Assembly: GCF_004025585.1 (NCBI RefSeq)
Contig: NZ_QTZO01000003.1
Span: forward strand, 248,001 to 312,000
Direction of reading: 5' to 3'
Source: Pseudodesulfovibrio sp. S3
GTDB taxonomy: Bacteria; Desulfobacterota; Desulfovibrionia; Desulfovibrionales; Desulfovibrionaceae
Length of the DNA stretch: 64,000 nt
Position 1 is the first letter of the stretch, and each line of letters starts with the position of its first letter. Shown one piece after another: positions 34,027-42,842 of this stretch. The notes beneath the pieces were generated by a model. The model had not been told where the DNA came from, did no database searches, and worked only from the letters and a program-made list of their open reading frames with translations. Position numbers and translations under genes: made by a program.

Positions 34027-34707
34027 CTAATACGTGAGAGAGTTTCCTTTATAACAACGCTGCATAGCGGCCCTGATGTCCCAAAAGTTCTCTATGTGAA
34101 CCTCGGCGGACAATCTCGAATCCCTATACGCCCAGAAACGGACTCCTGCCGCCTGTGCCGCCTTCTGGTCGACAATGGAGTCGCCGATATAGGCCACTTC
34201 ATGCGGCCGAACGCCGTGCTCATGCATAATCCTGTACAATCCCTCCGGATGCGGCTTGGGAAGACTGACCTTGCAGGAGGTGATGACCGGATGAAAAAAG
34301 CCCTCCAAATCCATCATCTCCAGAATCATGTCCATGGATTGGCCTCGGCTGGTGTTGACGGCCAGACCGAACCCCATGCCGCGAAGCCAGCACAAAAACT
34401 CGCGTATACCGATTGATCGCTTGAGGTATTGCTGCAGGGAAGCGGAATCGAACCCTCCGATAATCTCGAACGCCCGATCAACCTGATCGGCCGAAACGAT
34501 ATGTCGGACGGCCTCGTTATGCGTCCGTGTATGCACGAACACCTTCTCCGCATCCGTCATGGGCGGTAGGCCAAGCTGCTCCTTGATCGCCCCATAGTAA
34601 CGCATGTTGGCCTCGTAGGAATCGATGAGCACCCCGTCGTTGTCAAAGACAATGGTCTTAAGACCCTCCAACAGGCGGGGGTTCATTATCGGGTTGGCAA
34701 GCGCCAT
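34027..34707 (-). CDS. HAD-superfamily phosphatase (phosphoglycolate-phosphatase-like)
   Basis: A 226-residue HAD hydrolase with motif I VFDNDGVLIDS (nucleophilic Asp; Asn takes the variable position of the DxD), motif II VNTSRG, motif III lysine in SLPKPHPEGL and motif IV YIGDSIVDQKAA. The cap is of the small alpha-helical type. These enzymes hydrolyse small phosphate esters; the substrate is unknown. AGGAGATATTC precedes ATG 34707. It is the last of three closely spaced minus-strand genes. Confidence 0.85.
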   Translation of the reverse strand: MALANPIMNPRLLEGLKTIVFDNDGVLIDSYEANMRYYGAIKEQLGLPPMTDAEKVFVHTRTHNEAVRHIVSADQVDRAFEIIGGFDSASLQQYLKRSIGIREFLCWLRGMGFGLAVNTSRGQSMDMILEMMDLEGFFHPVITSCKVSLPKPHPEGLYRIMHEHGVRPHEVAYIGDSIVDQKAAQAAGVRFWAYRDSRLSAEVHIENFWDIRAAMQRCYKGNSLTY

Positions 34708-34722
34708 GAATATCTCCTGATG

Positions 34723-35505
34723 CTATTTGAGGATTGCAACGGTCAATTCCCTGAGGGCCATGGGCATATTCTTCGGCTCACTGCGACGGCAGCCGAATTT
34801 CCATGCAGGCAGCGTGGCGATAAAACACCCTTCCTCATCTTCCTTGAACTCGATGCCGTATTCCTCCCACACCCCGAAAATCTCGGGATCGGCACAGACC
34901 AGCACCGTGTCCTCCGGGACAAAGGCGGGCAACGCCTCGATGACCCGCTGCCAGGGCAGAGGGATCTCCTGACCGTCCGAAGCTCCACCGGTATGACTCA
35001 TGGCGTTTCCAAGAGAAGTCACCCGCTCATTGAGGCGATCGTCCTCGTCCACACCCAAAGACTGATCCATGGAGTCCCAACCGTTTCTGATACCCTGCTC
35101 CAAGCCCACCAGTTCCATGATGCGCTCCTCGAAAAACCAGGCCAGGAGCAGAACGAACTGCGCCTTGGAGCGCGCCTCACGTTCCTCACGGTCATCCTTA
35201 GTCCCTTGCCCGTCGTCAAATTGGCGGGTCAACTGGGCCTGGATGGACATGGAAGAACCTTCGTAGAAATCATCGGCAGTGTATGCCCCGAAATAGGCCA
35301 TTTCGGCAGGGTCCTTGAACTGCTCACCGAAATTGATGCAGTCGTTGAGCAGTGAACGGGAGGTTTTGGGGTCCAAAGGCAGCCCTTCTGGCCGAAAAGC
35401 GTTGTCACCCGGCTCATCCAACAGGCCCGGATCGAAAAAAGTAAGCCCTTCCAGCTCGTCGCCCGACCACAATTCGGGATGCATGTAAGGGAAAGACAGC
35501 AGCAT
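34723..35505 (-). CDS. Uncharacterised acidic protein
   Basis: A 260-residue soluble, strongly acidic protein that I do not recognise. Features: LLSFPYMHPELWSGDELEGL at the N-terminus, an acidic linker with DDGQGTKDDREEREARSK, a hydrophobic helix FVLLLAWFFEERIMELVGLE, and a C-terminal half ending PKNMPMALRELTVAIL. A strong AAGGAG site precedes the ATG. It sits 15 bases before the HAD phosphatase gene and 18 after the Cys-rich protein gene, so the three are probably one operon. Codon use matches the neighbours. Confidence 0.75.
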   Translation of the reverse strand: MLLSFPYMHPELWSGDELEGLTFFDPGLLDEPGDNAFRPEGLPLDPKTSRSLLNDCINFGEQFKDPAEMAYFGAYTADDFYEGSSMSIQAQLTRQFDDGQGTKDDREEREARSKAQFVLLLAWFFEERIMELVGLEQGIRNGWDSMDQSLGVDEDDRLNERVTSLGNAMSHTGGASDGQEIPLPWQRVIEALPAFVPEDTVLVCADPEIFGVWEEYGIEFKEDEEGCFIATLPAWKFGCRRSEPKNMPMALRELTVAILK

Positions 35506-35523
35506 ATATTTTCTCCTTAGCTT

Positions 35524-35898
35524 CTATTCTTCGTCAGTTTCGGCAAGATAATGACGGCACCTGCCTTCACATTTCGGCAGTGCCACGATGCAGACGCCGT
35601 GCAAATGATTGAGGCAGGCCGGAGCCTGGGCCCCATGATCATAGAGATACCGCTGACAGTGAAAGACGTCACGGGCCATCCGTTGGAACTGACGGGCCCA
35701 GATATCCGGGACGGCACTCTCCTCGACGCCGAAACAGTCGGCCCGGCTCAAAAAATCATCATAGGCCGATTCCCACCGGGCAGTCACCTGGCAGCGCCAG
35801 GACTGGGTATACCCGGGGTTGAGCTGCTCTTCGTAAAGGCAGCGGCCATTGAGACAATACCGGCAACCGTCGCCGGGCAATCGAGTGATTCTGCCCAT
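35524..35898 (-). CDS. Cysteine-rich small protein, unknown function
   Basis: A 124-residue protein with ten cysteines, at about residues 12, 15, 20, 36, 55, 81, 95, 103, 110 and 114. CRYCLNGRC near the N-terminus and CEGRCRHY near the end suggest metal or Fe-S binding sites. There is no signal peptide, so disulfides are unlikely and metal ligation is the better guess. I do not recognise the family. It is the first gene of the three-gene set with the acidic protein and the HAD phosphatase. Confidence 0.75.
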   Translation of the reverse strand: MGRITRLPGDGCRYCLNGRCLYEEQLNPGYTQSWRCQVTARWESAYDDFLSRADCFGVEESAVPDIWARQFQRMARDVFHCQRYLYDHGAQAPACLNHLHGVCIVALPKCEGRCRHYLAETDEE

Positions 35899-36056
35899 TC
35901 CAGCCCTTGATGCAATTTGTGCGAGAAGCCCGACACAGGCAGCACATTGATTTTAAATACTCAATTGGGATGGTGTAAGGCCCGGCCACCCAATTGTAAA
36001 GGGTCAAACCCTGCTTTTCCGGACTGGGGCCAATTCAAGGAAATGAGTCACTGTCC

Positions 36057-36085
36057 TTGACTGGGCAATGGGGCAGGTGTATAGC
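36057..36085 (+). promoter_or_regulatory. Candidate sigma-70 promoter of tatA
   Basis: TTGACT (36057-36062), exactly 17 bases, then TATAGC (36080-36085), about 50 bases before the tatA ATG. Confidence 0.6.
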
Positions 36086-36133
36086 CTCGGACATCGTACT
36101 ATCATAAGACATTCACCCAATTGGAGGCTATAT

Positions 36134-36334
36134 ATGATCGGCGGATTCGGAGTATGGGAACTCTTGATTATTCTCGTTATCGTCCTGGTCATCTTCGGTG
36201 CCAAGAAATTGCCTGAAATCGGCGGCGGCATCGGCAAAGCGATCAGCAACTTCAAAAGGGCAAGCAGCGAACCCGACGAGATCGACGTCACGCCGAAAGC
36301 TGAGAAATCCGAAGAAGACAAGAAGGACAGCTAG
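36134..36334 (+). CDS. tatA: Sec-independent translocase protein TatA/E
   Basis: Pore-forming component of the twin-arginine translocase, 66 residues: a short periplasmic N-terminus, one membrane helix ([16 protein letters not shown]), the hinge [15 protein letters not shown] and a charged, acidic tail. ATG 36134 lies eight bases after TTGGAGG. TatB and TatC genes are not adjacent. A known substrate class in this window is FdhA, whose signal peptide has the RRSFMK motif. The gene has its own promoter candidate and terminator, so it is monocistronic. Confidence 0.95.
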   Translation: MIGGFGVWELLIILVIVLVIFGAKKLPEIGGGIGKAISNFKRASSEPDEIDVTPKAEKSEEDKKDS

Positions 36335-36360
36335 AATCGTCCTGAATTCAATACAGTTTG

Positions 36361-36390
36361 AAGCCCGGTTGCACAGCAGCCGGGCTTTTT
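36361..36390 (+). terminator. Intrinsic terminator of tatA
   Basis: AGCCCGG (36362-36368) pairs with CCGGGCT (36380-36386), followed by a T-run, 27 bases after the tatA stop. Confidence 0.85.
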
Positions 36391-36569
36391 CATTGCCTGC
36401 CCTCTTCTCAAGGCAGATGGTGCGGTGAACGCGAACGCCTGCCGGAATGGATGAACAACGATCAAACGGGATTGAAATTCCCGCCAAGGGCATTAGAACC
36501 GCGTCAAAAAAATCCCGGCAGTGATCAGGGAACAGTCCACATGGGGCCGCCAGACAGCCCGCCCAGACG

Positions 36570-37478
36570 TTACTTGGCACCGCCCTCGGTCAGGTGGAAA
36601 CTCAATCCGCGCTGAGGAAGAAAGGAATTGAGCAGCGTATTCAACCTGTCCTGGTTCAGTATTACCAAGCTCCAGGTCGCACCGACGCCGGTGGACTGCA
36701 TATCCAAATCCACAAGCTCTGCATTCTGAACGGCGGCATCCCATTTCTTGAGTATGCGATCAAATTCCATGACGCCATCCGGCGAAAACCAACCGGAAAC
36801 GACCAACGACTGTCCAGTGCTTCTGGCGACCGCAGACTGGGGCCGATTGAAAAATCTGGGCCAAAGTGTGAACCAGGCTGCGGCCATGTCCGCATTGATG
36901 CTGATCCACTCCTGGTCATCATAGGCCAGCCGCCCTTTATACGTCCCCTTCTCGGCGCCGTACTCCAACGCAAAGGAGGGAAACGCTCCCTCGACGATTT
37001 CAAGGCCGGTCAACGACACCAATTTCCGCACGGCGAGAATTTCCTCTCCGGAAAGGCCTTCCGGCCAACTCACCGACGCAGTCTGCACCGCCTGAGCCGT
37101 GGCAAAGAGTCCCATGCCCTTGAGGTCGTCACGCAAGGTCTTTCTATCCACCCGCACATCGAGAACAAGGCTCAACCCACTATCAAAGATCTGTGAAGAA
37201 ATAATCTTGTATCCTTGGATATAGGGCTTGGCATGACCGACAAAATATTCCTTGAGCAGGGCGGCACGTTCCTCACCAAGCCCATTGGACAGCATGACCT
37301 GCGCCTCTTCAAGCACGGCCTGGGCAAAACCTTCGTCCATGGCCTGACTGCGCAACTGCATGGGAGACATTCCCTCTTCCAACGCCTTGAACACCTGCAC
37401 CTGACCGGCGAACGACTGACCGGAAAAACACAAAACGCTGCAAGCCAAAAACAATAACAACAGAAAATTACGCATCAT
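36570..37478 (-). CDS. Secreted protein of unknown function, DUF2066-like
   Basis: A 302-residue protein with a signal peptide (MRNFLLLLFLACSVLCFSG, cleavage near SFAGQ). The mature part begins VQVFKALEEGMSPMQLRSQA, followed by a segment typical of secreted assembly factors that bind partner lipoproteins; a DUF2066-like relationship is a guess. The start lies inside the end of the upstream gene: ATG 37478 overlaps the last ten bases of it, with GGAAGAG as ribosome site, so the two are translated together. Function unknown. Confidence 0.7.
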   Translation of the reverse strand: MMRNFLLLLFLACSVLCFSGQSFAGQVQVFKALEEGMSPMQLRSQAMDEGFAQAVLEEAQVMLSNGLGEERAALLKEYFVGHAKPYIQGYKIISSQIFDSGLSLVLDVRVDRKTLRDDLKGMGLFATAQAVQTASVSWPEGLSGEEILAVRKLVSLTGLEIVEGAFPSFALEYGAEKGTYKGRLAYDDQEWISINADMAAAWFTLWPRFFNRPQSAVARSTGQSLVVSGWFSPDGVMEFDRILKKWDAAVQNAELVDLDMQSTGVGATWSLVILNQDRLNTLLNSFLPQRGLSFHLTEGGAK

Positions 37479-38409
37479 TATTCTCTTCCATCCTTTCAGG
37501 GCTGGTGGTCGGCGTGGTATCAGGCAGCATCTCCGGGGCATCCACGATGATGACGACCTTGCAACCGTTTGCAATGGAGTCGGATTTGGCAACGGCCCGC
37601 ATCAGTCGGGCGTCGGATGCGGAAATAATCATGTCGGTTCTCCAGGAACCATAGGCGCTCAAGGCTTTTACCAGGAGTGGCCGGACTCCCACCCTTTCCT
37701 TCAGGATGTTGGAATTATCGGTGACGGAATACGCCACCACGCCCTTGTCCACGGCGCTCGTGCGACTTACAAGAAAGGGACCGTATGCGCCGAATCCATC
37801 CTGGCCGAAGATGACCGGAGCCAATGCAGGGGTGATCTTCAGCCCCCGTGCATCCACCACGACTCCGGTGTAGCCGCGTGTGCCGCTGCCGACCTCTTCC
37901 GGGGCGTTGTCGGCCATGGGCATGCCTTGCGCCATGGCAGTTGACAATCTCGGCGGGATACCGCTCTGAAACTGGAGGGTTGTAGGCAGTACCAGTTCAG
38001 CCAGCGGCCCCCTGAAACGCTCGGAGACCCGAACTGTTCCACCTTCGTCGAAAAGAGTCGGCCCCTGGAACAGAGAATTCTGGATAAGCCCCCGCACTTG
38101 GGCAGAAAGATCGCTGTCGCCGGACAGATAAGCGCTGACAGTCTGTTTGCCGTCGATACGCACGGACAGCACCATATCAAGCATCTGCTTGCGGGCCTGC
38201 GAAACCACTTTGCGCACGGCCAACGACGACAGAGCCTGATCCGCACCGCCCGCGTTCCCGGCCACGTCCTGGGACACGGTTATTTCACCGTTGCCCCAGG
38301 TGATGATACCGGTCGAACCGAAAGACTGCACCAGCCCTTCAAACGCCAGGGCATGTGGAGCGAAAAGCATGAATGACAATATGATGGGAACAATTAATCG
38401 AAATAACAT
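37468..38409 (-). CDS. Secreted protein of unknown function (LPP20/FlgT-like region)
   Basis: A 313-residue protein with a signal peptide (MLFRLIVPIILSFMLFAPHA, cleavage after ALA). The region GGADQALSSLAVRKVVSQAR then KQMLDMVLSVRIDG resembles the N-terminal domain shared by LPP20-type lipoproteins and flagellar FlgT, and YTGVVVDARGLKITPALAP is a repeated motif of that group (conserved VVDARG). There is no lipobox cysteine. Its last bases overlap the start of the next secreted-protein gene. A role in envelope or flagellar assembly is possible but not shown. Confidence 0.7.
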   Translation of the reverse strand: MLFRLIVPIILSFMLFAPHALAFEGLVQSFGSTGIITWGNGEITVSQDVAGNAGGADQALSSLAVRKVVSQARKQMLDMVLSVRIDGKQTVSAYLSGDSDLSAQVRGLIQNSLFQGPTLFDEGGTVRVSERFRGPLAELVLPTTLQFQSGIPPRLSTAMAQGMPMADNAPEEVGSGTRGYTGVVVDARGLKITPALAPVIFGQDGFGAYGPFLVSRTSAVDKGVVAYSVTDNSNILKERVGVRPLLVKALSAYGSWRTDMIISASDARLMRAVAKSDSIANGCKVVIIVDAPEMLPDTTPTTSPERMEENNDA

Positions 38410-38510
38410 CTGTATGGTATCCTGAAGTGTTCAAGGCCACGCACGGCCAAAGCGCTCAAAACTTCACCGCATGTATCTTGCTTGCTGGTTTTCCGCAAGC
38501 CGCTTGCCGC

Positions 38511-38532
38511 AGTGTAACGCCGATGCTACACT
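38511..38532. promoter_or_regulatory. Small inverted repeat in divergent intergenic region
   Basis: AGTGTA and TACACT flank ten bases, between the secreted-protein genes (minus) and the SixA-like gene (plus). It may be an operator; six-base arms can also arise by chance. Confidence 0.25.
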
Positions 38533-38568
38533 TTGAAAATACGGCAAACCAATCTCCGGGAGCAACAC

Positions 38569-39057
38569 ATGCTTATTCACTTGATGCAGCACGGTGCCTG
38601 CCTATCCAAAGAACTCAATCAGAATCAACCATTGAGCCCTGTTGGACGGGAGCAGGTGGAAAAAACCGCCAGGGCGGCACATATCCTCGGGCTGCGCTTT
38701 GAACTGGTAATTGCCAGCCCCAAGTTACGCTCCCTGCAAACAGCAGAAATCATGGCCGAAACCACAGGATATCCAGCCAAACACATCATGGTGACAGACG
38801 GGGCCAAAGCCCTTTCTCCCGCTTCAGAACTGCTTAATTACATTGGTGAATACAACGGTCTGGAATCCATACTCATCGCAGGGCACCTGCCCTCGCTGAA
38901 CTCTGTAGCCTCGGCAATCCTCATGCCTGGAAAAACGCTGAACATTACCATTGAAAACGGTGGACTCATGCAACTGGACTTCACGCCGGACAAAGGAAGC
39001 GGCACCCTGAACTGGTGCCTGACACCGGCACAACTGGGCGTCATCGCAGGCAGTTAA
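38569..39057 (+). CDS. SixA-like histidine-phosphatase-family protein with QHG motif
   Basis: A 162-residue member of the histidine-phosphatase (phosphoglycerate-mutase-like) superfamily closest to SixA, which dephosphorylates phosphohistidine on signalling proteins. Segments LSPVGREQVEKTARAAHILG, ELVIASPKLRSLQTAEIMAE and AGHLPSLNSVASAIL match, and His in GHLPS is the second catalytic histidine. The normally invariant RHG at the N-terminus reads QHG (LIHLMQHGA; codon CAG). The nucleophilic His is kept but the phosphate-binding Arg is missing. GGGAG precedes ATG 38569. Activity may be weak or altered. Confidence 0.82.
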   Translation: MLIHLMQHGACLSKELNQNQPLSPVGREQVEKTARAAHILGLRFELVIASPKLRSLQTAEIMAETTGYPAKHIMVTDGAKALSPASELLNYIGEYNGLESILIAGHLPSLNSVASAILMPGKTLNITIENGGLMQLDFTPDKGSGTLNWCLTPAQLGVIAGS

Positions 39058-39987
39058 TCAACTCCGTTCGGCCAGCCACGCCTCAACCAGATCGGCAATG
39101 GCCTGGTTTTCTCCAGGAGAAAACCAGTGAATGTCGGTTTCCTTGTTGAACCAGGTGATCTGCCGTTTGGCATAGGCCCTGGTATTCCTGACCCATTGTT
39201 CACGGGCCTGATCAAGGGTCGTTTCTTCCCGCAAAAATGCCAGCAGCTCGGCACAGCCGATACCTGTCCAGCCCGGCGCATCCGGGTCCGGGCATCGCTT
39301 GAATGCGGCCCGGGCTTCGTCCACGGCCCCCTGCTCGACCATGAGGCCTATGCGTCTTGCCAGATGTGGCTCCAGGTCATTGAGAGGTATCCTCATGCCG
39401 ATCTTGAGCGGCTCAAAGGGAGCAGGGGTGTGTTCGCTTTGGGTATGCCACCAGGTCATGTTCCTGCCGGTAGCCAGAAAGACCTCTGCGGCTCGGGCAT
39501 TGCGCTGGGTATCGTTGGGATGAATCCTGGCTGCATATTCAGGGTCGTTGTTCACCAGTTCCCCATGCAGCGCCTGCGGCCCTTCAGAGCGGACCCTTGC
39601 AAGCACCTGCTCCCGGACCTCGGCCGAAATCTCCGGTATGGGTGCGATACCTGACAACAGCGACCTGAGGTACAGACCGGTGCCCCCCACCAGAACGGGC
39701 AGCCGACCCTGGGCGCGGACTTCCCTGATTTTATCCTCGGCCAGCTCCTTGAGCCGAGCCGCGGTCATTTTCTCTTCAGTGGAAAGAAACCCATAGAGAT
39801 GGTGGGGACAAGCCGCTTTCTCGTCCTCATCCGGCTGGGCCGTAATGATCGGAAAATCGCGATATACCTGACGCGAATCAAAATTGATGACACTGGCCGG
39901 CAGACGTTCTGAAATGGCAATGGCGGCTGCTGTTTTGCCGGTGCCGGTGGGCCCCAGCAAACAAATTATGGGCGGTTTTCCGCTCAT
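39058..39987 (-). CDS. miaA: tRNA dimethylallyltransferase
   Basis: MiaA transfers the dimethylallyl group to A37 of tRNAs reading UNN codons. The 309-residue protein has the P-loop GPTGTGKTAAAIAI near residues 12-25, the DSRQVYRDFPI motif with catalytic Asp, and VGGTGLYLRSLL; later WTGIGCAELLAFL and NTRAYAKRQITWF match the family. Its start overlaps coaD by four bases, so it is coupled to the rsmD-coaD-miaA set. Confidence 0.96.
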   Translation of the reverse strand: MSGKPPIICLLGPTGTGKTAAAIAISERLPASVINFDSRQVYRDFPIITAQPDEDEKAACPHHLYGFLSTEEKMTAARLKELAEDKIREVRAQGRLPVLVGGTGLYLRSLLSGIAPIPEISAEVREQVLARVRSEGPQALHGELVNNDPEYAARIHPNDTQRNARAAEVFLATGRNMTWWHTQSEHTPAPFEPLKIGMRIPLNDLEPHLARRIGLMVEQGAVDEARAAFKRCPDPDAPGWTGIGCAELLAFLREETTLDQAREQWVRNTRAYAKRQITWFNKETDIHWFSPGENQAIADLVEAWLAERS

Positions 39988-40514
39988 TTATGCTTTTCCC
40001 TCTTGTTGCCGGACTCGGGATTGTAACCGTATTTAACCGCCAGAGCATTGACCACCGGACCGGGAACCAGGCCGCGAACATCGCCGCCATATTGGGCCAC
40101 TTCCTTGACGATGGTGGAACTCAGATACATCCACTTGAAATCGGTCATCATGAACACGGTCTCGATGCTCCGCTCCAACTTGCGATTCATCAACGCCATT
40201 TGGAATTCGTATTCGAAATCCGACACCGCGCGCAGCCCTCGCATGATGGAGCCCGCGTTGCGACTTTGCACATAATCGATCAGCAAACAATCAAACGGCT
40301 CAACAGTCACGCGAGGCTCATCCCGAAAAACTTCCTTGGCCAAGGAGACACGTTCTTCAATGGAAAAAAGGGTTTTCTTGGGGGTACTCTCGGCAATGGC
40401 AAGGATGATATTGTCAAAAACACTGAGACCGCGCCGCGTCAGACCCACATGGCCCATGGTCAGAGGATCGAAAGTGCCGGGGTACACGGCCAGCCTGGGA
40501 TTCAATTTCGCCAT
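39984..40514 (-). CDS. coaD: Phosphopantetheine adenylyltransferase
   Basis: Penultimate step of coenzyme A synthesis, converting 4'-phosphopantetheine to dephospho-CoA with ATP. The 176-residue protein shows the nucleotidyltransferase motif YPGTFDPLTMGHVGLTRRG (TxGH-like), RGLRAVSDFEYEFQMALMNR and YLSSTIVKEVAQYGGDVRGLVP. It overlaps rsmD by 13 bases, as the two are often adjacent or fused in operons. The lysine-rich tail (GNKREKHK) is not part of the conserved fold. Confidence 0.97.
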   Translation of the reverse strand: MAKLNPRLAVYPGTFDPLTMGHVGLTRRGLSVFDNIILAIAESTPKKTLFSIEERVSLAKEVFRDEPRVTVEPFDCLLIDYVQSRNAGSIMRGLRAVSDFEYEFQMALMNRKLERSIETVFMMTDFKWMYLSSTIVKEVAQYGGDVRGLVPGPVVNALAVKYGYNPESGNKREKHK

Positions 40515-41062
40515 AACAATATCCTGGTTTGACCGTATTCCCGGTCAGTTAACAATTCCATTTCTGCAATGCGTCCCGTATCCGGTGCCGTGATCGCGGT
40601 CTCGACTTCGGCCAGAATCAGCCCGCCGGGAGCAATCCACCCGTTTTCGAGAGCCTTCTCCAGAGCCGGGACAAGCAAATCCCTGCCGTAGGGGGGATCT
40701 ATGAACACAAGGTCAAAGGCAGTATCCGGCCGTTTGGACAATACACCAAAAAGATCCTTGCTGACCACCATGGTGCGGTGTTTTTCCACATTCAGATCAG
40801 CCAGGTTCTTGCGAATCAGGCCAGCGGCCTTGGAACTCTTTTCGACAAACCAGGCAACTGCCGCCCCACGGCTCAGGCATTCAATGCCCAAGCTGCCGGA
40901 ACCGGCAAACATGTCGATGACCCGGACCTGTGAAAAGTCTACTCCCCTGGCCATGAGCATGGAAAATATCGATTCGCGCACCTTCATGGTGGCGGGCCGG
41001 TACCCCGGCCCCTCACACGTCATGATTCTGCGTCCTTTATACTGTCCACCGACTATCCGCAT
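40502..41062 (-). CDS. rsmD: 16S rRNA (guanine-966-N2)-methyltransferase
   Basis: RsmD methylates G966 of 16S rRNA. The 186-residue protein begins with MRIVGGQYKGRRI, has the KVRESIFSMLMARG segment, the SAM-binding motif VIDMFAGSGSLGIECLSRGA and the catalytic DPPYGRDLL. Its ATG lies two bases after the MBL-gene stop and it overlaps coaD, so the four genes from 42672 to 39058 are one unit. Confidence 0.95.
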   Translation of the reverse strand: MRIVGGQYKGRRIMTCEGPGYRPATMKVRESIFSMLMARGVDFSQVRVIDMFAGSGSLGIECLSRGAAVAWFVEKSSKAAGLIRKNLADLNVEKHRTMVVSKDLFGVLSKRPDTAFDLVFIDPPYGRDLLVPALEKALENGWIAPGGLILAEVETAITAPDTGRIAEMELLTDREYGQTRILLWRN

Positions 41063-41064
41063 GG

Positions 41065-42672
41065 CTACATCTCGGAGACGAGCTCCACGATGTCTCTATT
41101 GATATCAAGCAGTTTATCGCGCAGCTCGGCCTGATCCACCCAGGGGCGGCTCTCCACATCCTTGATGCGGTTACGCAGTTCCGTATAGAGACGCTCGGAA
41201 TCTGCCAGCAGGAACTGCCAATCCACCCGAGGACGGGCGACAGCCATGTCCACCACCGGTTGCAGGGCCGCGCCCGGCTCCAACTCCAGCTCTTCCATGT
41301 ACTCCGGGATATGCACTTCAAACCCGTATTTTTCGGTAATAAGCGCACCGAATTCCTGCTGCACCTCTGCTTCGCCGTGCACCAGAATGACCTTGGTGGG
41401 TTTGCCCTGCATGGTACCGAGCCAGTCCATGAGTTCATCCTGTCCGGCATGACCGGAGAATCCGTTGATGATGAAGACCTTGGCGTTGACGGTCACTTCC
41501 TCACCGAACAACCTGATTTTCTTGGCCCCGTTCACGATCTTGCGCCCAGGCGTACCCACTCCCTGCCAACCGACGAAAACCACGCTGGCCCCCGGTTTCC
41601 AGAGGTTGTGACGCAGGTGATGCTTGATACGCCCCGCGTTGGCCATGCCGCTGGCCGAGATCACGACCGCCGGCCCGCTGGACTCGTTGATGGCCTGGGA
41701 CTGTTCCCGGCTCTCGGTGAAATGCAGGTTGGGCAGATCAAGAGGGTTCTCGCCGTTTTTAATGAGCGTCTGTGTTTGCTTGTCGAAAAACTCAGGATGC
41801 TTGCGGAATATTTCCGTAGCCCGGATGGCCAACGGGCTGTCCAGGTAAACGGGCATGTCCGCAGGCAGCCGTCCCTGCTTCCTGAGAAGAAAGAGGCTGT
41901 AGATGATCTGCTGCGACCGTTCCACGGCAAAGGCAGGGATAACAACCTTTTCCCTGTTCTTGTAGCTGTAGTCGATGGCCTCGGCCAACTGGTCCAGGCT
42001 GCCGGCTTCGTCCAGATGATTGCGATTGCCATAGGTGGATTCCAAAAAGAGATAGTCGGCGTAATCCACATCGCTCGGGTCTTTGACCAGAAGCTGTTCG
42101 GGTCGGCCCAGATCACCGGAAAAGACCGCAGTTGTGCGTTTGCCGTCCTCCTCGTACTCGATCTCGATGAAAGCGGAGCCGAGGATGTGTCCGGCGTCCA
42201 TATAGGTCACCTTGATGCCCGGTGCCGGTTCAAAGGTCTTGGAATACTCGATAGTGGCCAGCAACGGAATGGTGTTCTCCGCATCGACGATGGAATACAG
42301 AGGGCTGAGCATCTGGCCGCCGACACGGCGTTGCTTGCGGTTGCTCCACTCCGCTTCCATCTCCTGGATATGCGCACTGTCCAGCAGCATGATCTCCATC
42401 AGGTCTCTGGTGGGGGCGGTGCAATATATGGGGTTACGGTATCCCTTGGCTACCAGGGCGGGCAACAGGCCTGTATGATCGATATGGGCATGGGTGATCA
42501 GGATGAAATCAATGTGCTTGGGATCGTACTGATCTATGTTGCGGTTCCTCTTCTCGATTTCCCGGTTTCCTTGATGCAAGCCGCAGTCGAGTGCGAAGCG
42601 CTTGCCTCCGCATTCAAGGATGTAGCAGGAGCCGCTGACAGTTCGGGCTGCGCCCATAAAAGTTACTTTCAT
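41065..42672 (-). CDS. MBL-fold/beta-CASP RNA-metallohydrolase
   Basis: A 535-residue metallo-beta-lactamase-fold protein with the beta-CASP insert, like CPSF73/RNase-J-type hydrolases of nucleic acids. Zinc motif: THAHIDHTGLLPAL (HxHxDH), GHILGSA, GDLGRP and the beta-CASP motifs VVISASGMANAGRIKHHL and VHGEAEVQ. FSGHAGQDEL is conserved in the group. No KH domain is visible. ATG 42672 with AAGGA upstream is preferred to an ATG seven codons earlier. RNA processing is likely; specificity is unknown. Confidence 0.92.
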   Translation of the reverse strand: MKVTFMGAARTVSGSCYILECGGKRFALDCGLHQGNREIEKRNRNIDQYDPKHIDFILITHAHIDHTGLLPALVAKGYRNPIYCTAPTRDLMEIMLLDSAHIQEMEAEWSNRKQRRVGGQMLSPLYSIVDAENTIPLLATIEYSKTFEPAPGIKVTYMDAGHILGSAFIEIEYEEDGKRTTAVFSGDLGRPEQLLVKDPSDVDYADYLFLESTYGNRNHLDEAGSLDQLAEAIDYSYKNREKVVIPAFAVERSQQIIYSLFLLRKQGRLPADMPVYLDSPLAIRATEIFRKHPEFFDKQTQTLIKNGENPLDLPNLHFTESREQSQAINESSGPAVVISASGMANAGRIKHHLRHNLWKPGASVVFVGWQGVGTPGRKIVNGAKKIRLFGEEVTVNAKVFIINGFSGHAGQDELMDWLGTMQGKPTKVILVHGEAEVQQEFGALITEKYGFEVHIPEYMEELELEPGAALQPVVDMAVARPRVDWQFLLADSERLYTELRNRIKDVESRPWVDQAELRDKLLDINRDIVELVSEM

Positions 42673-42842
42673 TGTTGGTCCTTGTGTAGGCATCCCTCTC
42701 TAAAGCTTGTCAAAATCCACTTTCGAAAGGAAAAGAATCAGTGTATTGAAAGAATCAGCGGACCCCATTGTCCGCCGTCACGACTACATGCCCCATTATC
42801 GGGGACCAGGCAACCTCTGCGTATGAAATCACAGGAGAACCA

